The position numbers were made by a program, and so were the translations under genes. This document shows, in pieces, positions 27,201 to 34,800 of a stretch of DNA of 51,873 nt. The notes below the pieces were generated by a model. That model searched no databases. It was not told the origin of the DNA and worked only from the letters and a program-made list of their open reading frames with translations. Every line of letters begins with the position of its first letter. Within the stretch, counting starts at the first letter, position 1. Source of the stretch: an uncultured Saprospiraceae bacterium (GTDB lineage Bacteria > Bacteroidota > Bacteroidia > Chitinophagales > Saprospiraceae); assembly GCA_937928405.1 (NCBI GenBank), contig CALFWZ010000044.1, positions 1 to 51,873 on the forward strand, written 5' to 3'.

Positions 27201-28796
27201 ATGTTACAAAAAGAAACTTTGGATTTACTTAAATCCACCCTCGATCATCTCAAACAGCAACAGGCTTCAGCTACTTCTTTATTTGAAAAAATGATGCAGG
27301 ATCAGCACCAACAAACGCAACAACTGTTGACCGTGTTAACGAATGAAATTTCTGGAAGCCAACAACCTGCTGCCCCAGTTAATATAGTTTCAAAAACCAA
27401 CGGTGTGCACACGCACACTACTAACGAAATTAGATCCAATGGAAGTACAAATGCCACCACTCCGGTCAGTACACCTGCCGTTGTTGCGACTCCGGTCATG
27501 GTAGCTCCAGCTCCAGTGACTACCAATGCTGGTGGTAATGATGCCTTAGAAAAAATACTACTAGAGGTAGTTAGTGAAAAGACGGGTTATCCTGCCGAGA
27601 TGTTGGAAATGGGAATGGATTTAGAAGCGGATCTCGGAATTGATTCGATTAAGCGGGTAGAAATATTTGGTGCGTTAACCAAACAATATCCATCCATGAG
27701 TGGTATTAATCCTCAGGAATTAACCGAGTTACGTACACTAGGTGAGATTGTTAGTTATGTAAATCAAAACGCAAAAGGTAGCTTATCCTCGACTGCACCA
27801 AAAACGGCTGCACCGACTGCGACTACCGCTGTATCAACACCTGCTACTCCTGCCGCTCCAACTGGCAATAATGCGGAATTAGAAAAAATCTTGTTAGACG
27901 TTGTTAGCGAAAAGACAGGCTACCCAGCTGAGATGCTAGAAATGGGAATGGATTTAGAAGCGGATCTCGGAATTGATTCTATTAAGCGAGTAGAAATATT
28001 TGGTGCGTTGACGAAGCAATATCCATCGATGAGTGGGATCAATCCTCAGGAATTAACGGAGTTGAGAACTTTAGGAGAAATCGTCAGTTACGTTAATCAA
28101 AATGCAAAAGGTAACTTGAATTCGACTGCACCAACTCCAGCAACACCTATTGCTACACCCACGGTAACAACGCCTACACCTGCCGCTCCAACTGGCAATA
28201 ATGCGGAATTAGAAAAAATCTTGTTAGACGTTGTTAGCGAAAAGACAGGATACCCTGCTGAGATGCTAGAAATGGGAATGGACTTGGAAGCGGATTTGGG
28301 AATTGATTCTATTAAGCGGGTAGAAATATTTGGTGCCTTAACCAAGCAATATCCATCCATGAGTGGCATCAACCCACAGGAATTAACGGAGTTGAGAACG
28401 CTGGGAGAAATCGTCAGTTACGTCAATCAAAATGCCGCTGGTACGCTTGAGCAAAATATCAATGCTCCCGCTCAAGTTAAGGTTACCTCCAATGGAATTC
28501 ATTCGGTAAATACCACGATTGCAGCAGCTCCTACGACAATTGAAATGGATGATCAATTATCAAAAATACTGTTAGAGGTGGTCAGTGAAAAGACAGGCTA
28601 CCCGGCAGAGATGTTGGAAATGGGCATGGACCTAGAAGCAGATTTAGGAATTGATTCCATCAAGCGGGTAGAAATTTTTGGTGCCTTAACCAAACAGTAT
28701 CCATCCATGAGTGGCATCAATCCACAAGAATTAACAGAGCTACGTACCCTCGGAGAGATTGTAGATTACGTAGGAAAAAAAAAACGGACGGCCTAA
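24219..28796 (+). CDS. pfaA: PUFA synthase PfaA, N-terminal part (KS-AT-4xACP)
   Basis: 1525 aa. Domain order: ketosynthase (about 10-460) with active-site Cys215 in DAACAAS and the two His motifs EAHGTGTGAGDP and GSVKSQIGHTKAA; malonyl-CoA acyltransferase (about 585-890) with FAGQGSQYIGMG and Ser684 in GHSFGE; a linker with EKIVEVEKIVEVE; and four near-identical ACP domains with phosphopantetheine serines in LGIDSIKRVE at about residues 1143, 1254, 1364 and 1480. This is the first part of a PfaA subunit, which iteratively condenses malonyl units in marine-type PUFA synthesis. The start is TTG 24219 because an in-frame stop directly precedes it. The frame stops 12 bases after an A10 tract. 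The next frame continues the PfaA domain order (KR, DH), so the true product may be one protein of about 2,370 aa. It lies 22 bp after tetR. Confidence 0.92.
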   Translation: MKNTSSLKNTPIAVIGLSAIFADAANVDTFWNNIIQAKDSIKDVPDSRWSIDDYYDPDMMAPDKTYCKRGGFLPEIDFNPLEFGLPPNILEVTDASQLLGLVAARDALADAGYGKDSAKFTAEVKAKTGCLLGVGGGQKLITPLIARLQYPIWEKALRSSGIAEADIPPIVDKMKKAYVGWNENSFPGLLGNVISGRITNRFDLGGINSVVDAACAASLSAIKMSLSELVEGRCDMMLTGGVDTDNSPFMYMSFSKTPAFSKSGNISPFSDKADGMLIGEGVGMMVLKRLEDAERDGDRIYSVITGVGTSSDGRFKSVYAPRSSGQALAMNRAYEDAGYAPATVGLLEAHGTGTGAGDPTEFASMQMVFGADNPKKQHIALGSVKSQIGHTKAAAGAAGMIKAVLALHHKVLPPTINVEKPNTKFNIEESAIYINTETRPWIKNGHPRRAGVSAFGFGGINVHVAMEEYQKAPSTTYRIHQPYRTVLLNAPTSEALIELVGQTINELDNDKTGHLAYEKLVATIEATIPDTAARVGFVSESREQAIQFLTIAAQNLSNQDSAWSHPKGIYFRPNAINTQVDKTVALFAGQGSQYIGMGRELINAFPDMRKDVEKIDQLFINNNSDSLSGKIFPRPAFSDEERSDQQQELTNTRYAQPAIGTLSMGMFKALQRTGFQPDFLAGHSFGELTALWAAGVFTDDVFLGLAQKRGAAMSNSNNGKDSGTMLAVKANLETVQEAISHLPGVTVANINSEDQIVLGGSTAAIKYATDFLKEKGLRVIPLPVSAAFHTSLVGHAQEPFANFVEAQKFSRAKRPVYANSTAQPYPAKIADIKNVLKDQILNPVFFKQQIENIYEEGGRVFVEFGPKGVLTNLVKNILKGKDFHAVAINPKAKRDSDLQFRQAVVELKVLGLNLSNIDPHYRASKTLAEPGKMNVKISGNNYVSQGTQKAYEDVMSNGFKISGGGSEKIIEKIVEVEKIVEVESIPVHLNNQEEMLQKETLDLLKSTLDHLKQQQASATSLFEKMMQDQHQQTQQLLTVLTNEISGSQQPAAPVNIVSKTNGVHTHTTNEIRSNGSTNATTPVSTPAVVATPVMVAPAPVTTNAGGNDALEKILLEVVSEKTGYPAEMLEMGMDLEADLGIDSIKRVEIFGALTKQYPSMSGINPQELTELRTLGEIVSYVNQNAKGSLSSTAPKTAAPTATTAVSTPATPAAPTGNNAELEKILLDVVSEKTGYPAEMLEMGMDLEADLGIDSIKRVEIFGALTKQYPSMSGINPQELTELRTLGEIVSYVNQNAKGNLNSTAPTPATPIATPTVTTPTPAAPTGNNAELEKILLDVVSEKTGYPAEMLEMGMDLEADLGIDSIKRVEIFGALTKQYPSMSGINPQELTELRTLGEIVSYVNQNAAGTLEQNINAPAQVKVTSNGIHSVNTTIAAAPTTIEMDDQLSKILLEVVSEKTGYPAEMLEMGMDLEADLGIDSIKRVEIFGALTKQYPSMSGINPQELTELRTLGEIVDYVGKKKRTA
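28775..28784 (+). other. A10 homopolymer at the pfaA frame break
   Basis: Ten A residues at the end of the fourth ACP. Reading with a -1 shift (or one extra A) moves from the ACP frame to the frame of the KR-DH part. That frame stays open from here through 28976 and reads protein-like (for example TPNNAVITGKF, VGRSQVQLSFLPAPDFLDF). Confidence 0.85.
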
Positions 28797-28975
28797 ATAA
28801 TATTATTGCAAAAACTGAAGCGAAGGTATCAACTCAACAGAACAGAAAAAATACCGTAACCCCAAACAACGCCGTTATAACTGGAAAATTTCATGGAGTA
28901 GGAAGAAGTCAAGTCCAACTTAGCTTTCTTCCTGCCCCAGATTTTCTTGACTTTAAATTACCGTCAGATTATTTT

Positions 28976-31327
28976 GTGTTATTGACCGGAGATGGTTCCA
29001 GACTAACAGAAACGACGGCACAAGCATTAACAGAAAAAGGACATGCTGTCACCGTTTTAAACCTACCAGGTATTACACCAACAAATTTTGCTAACCAAGT
29101 TACCTTAGTCGAAACTTCTGACGAGGCAATTCAAGCTGCTTTCGCAGAAATTGCTCAACGTTTTGGAAAAATTGGTAGTTTTATTCACTTGCATCCGCAT
29201 TTTGAATTTCAATCTGGAAATTTTGCACAACATTTCTCAACGGAAAGACAAATTCTAAAAACGATCTTTTTATTAGCCAAACATTTACAGGCACCGCTCA
29301 ACCAAATGGCTGGAGAATTGCGTGCTGGTTTTATGACAGTTACCCGAATGGATGGAGCCTTGGGATTGGGGAAAAGAAATAATGTTTCGGTTATTGGTGG
29401 TGGATTACCGGGCTTGGTAAAATGTTTAAATTTAGAATGGTCTTCTGTTTATTGTCGTGCCGTTGATATTCAACCCGAATTAGAAGCAGCACAAATTGCG
29501 AATTGTATTGTTAACGAATACCATGATGCCAATGTAGGTGTTTTAGAAACGGCGTACAGTACTGCTGGACGTTTTAACTTGATGGCCAAACCAGCTGATT
29601 TAATCGAAGGTGCATCAATCGAAACTTCCGTGACTAAAGAAACTACGTTCTTGGTAAGTGGGGGAGCGAAAGGCGTGACGGCTACTTGTGTCATGGAAAT
29701 GGCCAAAGCGTTTCAATGTAAATTTATTTTATTAGGAAGATCGGATGCCACCTATCAATTGCCAGCCTTCGCGCATCAGACGGAGGAAGAAGGCGCCATG
29801 AAGCGTTTGATTATGGAAGATTTTAAAGCAAGAGGTGAAAAACCGAACCTTCCAGCCGTCAAAAAAATATTCAATCAAATTGCTGCCAAAAAAGAAATTG
29901 ATGCCACACTTCAGGCAATTGCTGAGGCAGGAGGACAAGCAATCTATCTAAAAGGAGATGTTACCAATCCAGCTAGTTTTAAAAATGAACTGTTGACGGC
30001 TACCCAAAATTTTGGACCTGTAAACGGCGTAATCCACGGAGCGGGCAGATTAGCGGATAAATATATTCAGGATAAAACAGCTACTGATTTTGACAATGTT
30101 TTATCTGTAAAATTAGATGGTCTTTTAAGTTTAATGGCTTCCGTAAATATTCACAAGTTAGAGCATTTGGTCTTATTCTCTTCCGTTGCAGGATTTTACG
30201 GAAATGTCGGTCAAACAGATTATGCCATAGCCAATGAAATACTCAGCAAGGCTGCGCACCAATTTAAAACCAATCATCCGAATACCAAAGTATCGGCGAT
30301 TAATTGGGGTGCTTGGGATAGCGGAATGGTAAGTGGAGAACTGAAAGTACAATTTGAAGCAGCCGGTGTAAAACTCGTCAATAGTGCGGGTGGGGCCGCC
30401 TTAATGGTCAACGAGTTTAACCAAGCTTACGATGCGGAGCCACAAGTTGTGATTGGTGAAACCCTGCCAGCTGCGGTTAGTTATTTGGGAGATGATTTGC
30501 AGACTTACCATTTACTTAGAACCTTGAAATCAGCAGAGAATCCGTTTTTAAATCATCATGTAATTCAAGGAAATCCGGTTTTGCCGATTGTCAATGCGGT
30601 CGGATGGATGGCTGGAAGTTGCGAACAATTATATCCCGATTTTAAAATTTATAAAATAGAAAACACCAAATTATTTAAGGGGTTGGTTTTTGATGGCACA
30701 GGCCCAGAAAACTTTCGGATTGAAGTAAAAGAAACGAAAAAAACAAAGGAAGAAATTTGCTTTCTAGTGAAAATTTCTAGCCCTGGGAAAAAACTACCGG
30801 TTTATCATTATCAAGCAGAAGTTCAGTTGGTTCCTAAAAAAATGAAATTAGAAGCGCCTATTTTCAAACCTAATTTGAGTGGGAATTTTCTTGCCAAACC
30901 AGGCGATCAATTATATGTGGATGGCACCTTATTTCATGGACCATATTATCAAGGAATTGATCAAATTCTAGATTTTACAGATCAACAAATTATACTTGCT
31001 TGTACGGCACCTGAAATACCACTTTCTCAACAAGGACAATTTCCAATCAATTCGGCCAACACCTTTTTTGCAGATATTCAATACCAAGGCATGGTCGTTT
31101 GGGTAGCTTGGAAAAATGGTGGTGCCAAAAGTTTACCGCTCCGCACGGACCGAGTAACCTTATATGCTCCCATGGAATTTGGACAAAAACTATGGGTGCA
31201 TGTTGCCATTAAAGAATCGAACGATTTTATGATGATGGCCGATTGTACGGTTTATGATGAAAATGGAAAAGTATACGCTGTGACCGAAAATGGAGCCGTA
31301 ACGATTTCAAAAGATTTGCAATGGTAG
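28976..31327 (+). CDS. pfaA: PUFA synthase PfaA, C-terminal part (KR-DH)
   Basis: 783 aa from GTG 28976, but the same frame is open back to the A10 tract at 28775-28784 and about 64 further residues there look native, so GTG is probably not a real start. The ketoreductase core runs from about residue 220 to 480, with VSGGAKGVTA, LLGRSD, the catalytic SS-V-A-G-F-Y-G-N and YAIANE. An earlier Rossmann-like section (about 1-215) is the structural half of the KR. The C-terminal about 300 residues are a polyketide-type dehydratase-like domain with the HHVIQGNPVLP motif, where the first or second His is the likely base, and FHGPYYQG. It reduces the 3-keto group and may dehydrate the chain bound to the PfaA ACPs. 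It is 500 bp upstream of the pfaC-like gene. Confidence 0.9.
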   Translation: MLLTGDGSRLTETTAQALTEKGHAVTVLNLPGITPTNFANQVTLVETSDEAIQAAFAEIAQRFGKIGSFIHLHPHFEFQSGNFAQHFSTERQILKTIFLLAKHLQAPLNQMAGELRAGFMTVTRMDGALGLGKRNNVSVIGGGLPGLVKCLNLEWSSVYCRAVDIQPELEAAQIANCIVNEYHDANVGVLETAYSTAGRFNLMAKPADLIEGASIETSVTKETTFLVSGGAKGVTATCVMEMAKAFQCKFILLGRSDATYQLPAFAHQTEEEGAMKRLIMEDFKARGEKPNLPAVKKIFNQIAAKKEIDATLQAIAEAGGQAIYLKGDVTNPASFKNELLTATQNFGPVNGVIHGAGRLADKYIQDKTATDFDNVLSVKLDGLLSLMASVNIHKLEHLVLFSSVAGFYGNVGQTDYAIANEILSKAAHQFKTNHPNTKVSAINWGAWDSGMVSGELKVQFEAAGVKLVNSAGGAALMVNEFNQAYDAEPQVVIGETLPAAVSYLGDDLQTYHLLRTLKSAENPFLNHHVIQGNPVLPIVNAVGWMAGSCEQLYPDFKIYKIENTKLFKGLVFDGTGPENFRIEVKETKKTKEEICFLVKISSPGKKLPVYHYQAEVQLVPKKMKLEAPIFKPNLSGNFLAKPGDQLYVDGTLFHGPYYQGIDQILDFTDQQIILACTAPEIPLSQQGQFPINSANTFFADIQYQGMVVWVAWKNGGAKSLPLRTDRVTLYAPMEFGQKLWVHVAIKESNDFMMMADCTVYDENGKVYAVTENGAVTISKDLQW

Positions 31328-31421
31328 GTTTTTGACTATTAGCTATTGTCTAACAAGCCATTGACTTTATTTAGGTTTTTTGAAAAATGGAAAATTTGAT
31401 TTTTTGTTTTGATAAATACTG

Positions 31422-31557
31422 CGACCTCTCTGAGGTCGGGCCTTTAAATTCTGATGGCATTCTCTGACCACTTTGTGGTCATACGTATGATCTCAGAGAG
31501 ATCAAAGTATATTAGCCTATTTAATAGGCGATTGTTAATCGACCCCGTAGGGTGTCG
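31422..31557. repeat. Cluster of five mini-hairpins
   Basis: Five stem-loops with 3-nt loops: 31422-31438 (cgacctc-tct-gaggtcg), 31465-31481 (tgaccac-ttt-gtggtca), 31488-31504 (tgatctc-aga-gagatca), 31515-31529 (gcctat-tta-ataggc) and 31540-31557 (cgacccc-gta-ggg-t-gtcg, with one bulged T). Stems are 7 bp (6 in the fourth), the arm sequences differ, and the last four centres are about 23-26 bp apart. Confidence 0.85.
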
Positions 31558-31656
31558 TAGTATTTTGTTTAGAATATGTTTTAGAAATAGCACAGTAAAA
31601 AAGCCATAGAAAATGTGACAAGTTAAATTCTTTCAGGTTGAGATTTAAAAAAAAAT

Positions 31657-31821
31657 TAAAAACCTCGAAATAAAGAAATAAAAGGAGTTCTGAAAAGTGG
31701 GCTCAAAGTTGAGAGGAATTTTAGATTTTTCTTTCGAATTTAAGCAGGAGGAAAGCGCCCGAAGGAAGCGTTCGACTAATTAAATACGGAATTTAAAAAA
31801 ATCTAAAAACCTCGAAATAAA
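31657..31821. repeat. 18-bp direct repeat flanking about 130 bp
   Basis: taaaaacctcgaaataaa occurs at 31657-31674 and again at 31804-31821, with A/T-rich flanks also similar to the left of each copy. The right copy ends four bases before the ATG of the pfaC-like gene, so the repeat may be a duplicated leader or an insertion duplication. Confidence 0.85.
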
Positions 31822-31825
31822 TAAC

Positions 31826-34800
31826 ATGAAGATAGCAATTATAAGTATGTCTGGTTTATTTCCAGGCTCTACCACAATGGAGGAGTTCTGGGATAATTTA
31901 TTAGCTGCCAAAGATTTGACGGGCTTGGCGAATGCTGCTGATTTCGGAGTGGATCCACAACGATTTTTTCAGGATGGGAAAGGAATTGTCGATAAATGTT
32001 ATTCGCTACGAGGTGGATATATCCGGGATTTCAAATTTAATCCCAATGGTTATCATTTGGATGCAAATTATCTAGCTGCGCAGGACAAATTATATCAATG
32101 GTCTTTGCAAACAGCGCACGAAGCCTTAGTCGCCGCAGGCTACGCCAATCGTCCAGAAATATTGAAAAGATGTGGATTGGTTTTAGGAAATTTATCTTTT
32201 CCTACCAGCACTTCCCACGCGCAACTAGCGGAAATTTATACCGAGACCTTGAATGAGTCCGTCCGTAAATTACTTGATGATCCAAACTTTAAGATTCCGT
32301 CCACAGAGCAACGTCCACCCGAAGGTGGAATCCTAGATTATACGCCCAACGAATTAGTGGCAGAAGCTTTGGGCTTAGGAGGAACCCATTATGCTTTAGA
32401 TGCCGCTTGTGCCACTTCTTTGTACGCCATAAAATTGGCAGCGGATGAATTACTTACTGGAAAAGCAGATTTAATGTTGGCTGGTGCCGTTTGTGCATCT
32501 GATCAATTGTTTATCCATATGGGCTTTTCTATTTTTCATGCCTATGCTCCCAATGACGGAAAGTTTGTTCCGTTGGATCAAGATTCGTCTGGACTGGTTT
32601 CTTCTGAAGGTGCTGGGATGGTGGTGCTAAAAAGATTGGCCGATGCGGAAAGAGATGGAGACGAAATCCTCGGTGTAATTGGAGGAATAGGTTTATCAAA
32701 TGATGGCCGTGGAAAATTTTTGTTGAGTCCAAATCCCAAAGGACAACGACTCGCTTTTGAACGTGCTTATAGTGCGGCCAATCTTGATCCTAAAAACACC
32801 CAATATTTAGAATGCCACGCAACTGGAACACCGCTAGGTGATAAAACAGAATTGAATTCGATTGCTAACTTTTTTGCGGATCATGGGGTGCAGCCAAAAC
32901 TGGGTTCGGTAAAATCGAATATGGGACATTTGCTCACAGCAGCGGGAATGACTGGATTAGGTAAGGTGTTGCTTTCTATGCAGAAAAATAAAATTCCACC
33001 CAACATTAATTTAGCCGCGGGTTTAAAATCAGACAACGACTGGATAGGACCAGATCAAATGATTTTAAAAACAACCGCATGGACCGATAAAAATAAGCAG
33101 GCGGGAATCAACTCTTTTGGATTTGGTGGAACGAATGCGCATATGATTGTAGAAAATTATTTACCAGAAAATAGTCAAACCAATGGTCAAACTTCGATCC
33201 CGTTGGTACCGATGGCGGTGACGGGTTTAGATGTTCATTTTGGCAATTGTGTTGGAATTGAAAACTTCTATCAAACCATTTTTAACGGCGACCAGCATTT
33301 TATTTCTTTACCAAAAGAACGTTGGAAAGGATTTGATAAGCATGAGGGATTACTAAAAAAATATGGCTTTGCCTCTGGCCAGCCACCGAAAGGGGCCTAT
33401 ATTGAAGATTTTGAAATTGATTTATTACGCTATAAGATTCAACCGCAAGAAGCAGAAACCTTAGAGCCGCAACAGGCCTTGATTTTAAAAGTGGCAGATC
33501 AAGCCATCAAAGACGCAGGTCTAAAAGAAGGACAGAACGTGGCCGTTTTGATTGCGATGGAAAGCGAACTCGGTATCCATCAATATCTGGCCCGTTGGGA
33601 TGCAGAATGGCAATTAAACGCTGCCTTAAAAGAAAGTGGAATCGAATTATCGGAAGTACAAAAAGAAGCCTTGGTGCAAAGTACTAGAAACGCCGTTTAC
33701 GAAAGACATGGTTCTCAAACACCGAGTCAGCATACGAGTTTTGTTGGAAATATCATGGCCAGTCGAATTGCAGCGTTGTGGGATTTCTCTGGACCAGCTT
33801 TTACGGTTTCAGCGGGACGGCATTCGGCATTTCGAGCATTAGAAATTGCGCAACAGATGTTATCCCTTGGAGAGGTAGATGCGGTTGTGGTGGGTGGAGT
33901 AGACTTCAGCGGTGGCATGGAAAATATATTATTACGCAATCAAGTGAAAGCCTTTTCTACAGGTGAAAATCCTTCTTTGATTTTTGAAAATAAGACCAAT
34001 GGTTTTTTACCAGGAGAAGGTGCCGGGGCTTTGGTTTTGCAAAAAGCATCTGCTACGAGCCCTTCGGGCAACTATGCTGAGATTGCTGGTTTTCAATCAT
34101 TAGAAGCAGTTAAAGGTTTAGAATATCTTGAGCTTGGAGGTAAAGAAGAAAATGGTGTTGAACGAAAAAGTTTAAATTTATTGGTTGCTGAAAATAGACA
34201 AATTGCCATCGGTGCAGTGAATACAAATATTGGAACTACCTACGCCGCTGCTGGAATCGCAAGTATGATAAAAACGATCCTTTGTTTACACCATCGTTTT
34301 ATCCCTGGTGTTCCTAATTGGGAAAAGAGTGATGAATATGGATTGTCGGAAAAAGTGTATGTTCCACAAAATTCCAGACCGTGGATTAGCGGAAATCGAA
34401 AAGCAGGGGTGAGCGATGGACATGGAAATATTTGGGAATTAACAGAAGCAGTTCAGAAAAAAATACCGGACGAAACGTATCGCAGGAAAAAAATACCCCT
34501 ATTATTTCCGTTAACCTTCTCAACAATTGATGAGGCAAACTCCGCAGTGCGCGATCTAGCAACGGCCCTTGCCAGCGATATGGATATTCGTAAGATGGCT
34601 TTGAATTCATATCAAATTTTTAAAAATAAAAAATCAACATACACGCTCGTTCTACTTGGTGATGATAAAAAAACGATCCAACGCGATCTATCCTATTTTC
34701 AAAAAAATATTGGTCTGGCCATCAATACTGGAAGCGAATTAAAAACTCCAGGTGGTAGCTACTTTACCGGACAACCGCTCGGTGAACATCGAAAAGTGGC

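Larger units (their letters stand above)
31328..31825. other. Intergenic region between pfaA and pfaC-like gene
   Basis: About 500 bp without a gene. It holds five small hairpins (31422-31557) and, further right, an 18-bp direct repeat (31657-31674 and 31804-31821) whose second copy lies just before the next start codon. Confidence 0.7.

Noticed and set aside
28976..31327. KR-DH part as an independent gene with its own start
   Set aside because: The only start is an internal GTG within a frame that is open and protein-like for about 190 bp further upstream to the A10 tract; no promoter or spacing supports a separate gene.
31422..31557. Rho-independent terminator of pfaA
   Set aside because: None of the five hairpins is followed by a T-run and the first is about 95 bp past the stop codon.
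31328..31825. Mobile element inside the 18-bp direct repeat
   Set aside because: The enclosed about 130 bp has no transposase, no inverted ends and is too short; kept only as a possible footprint.
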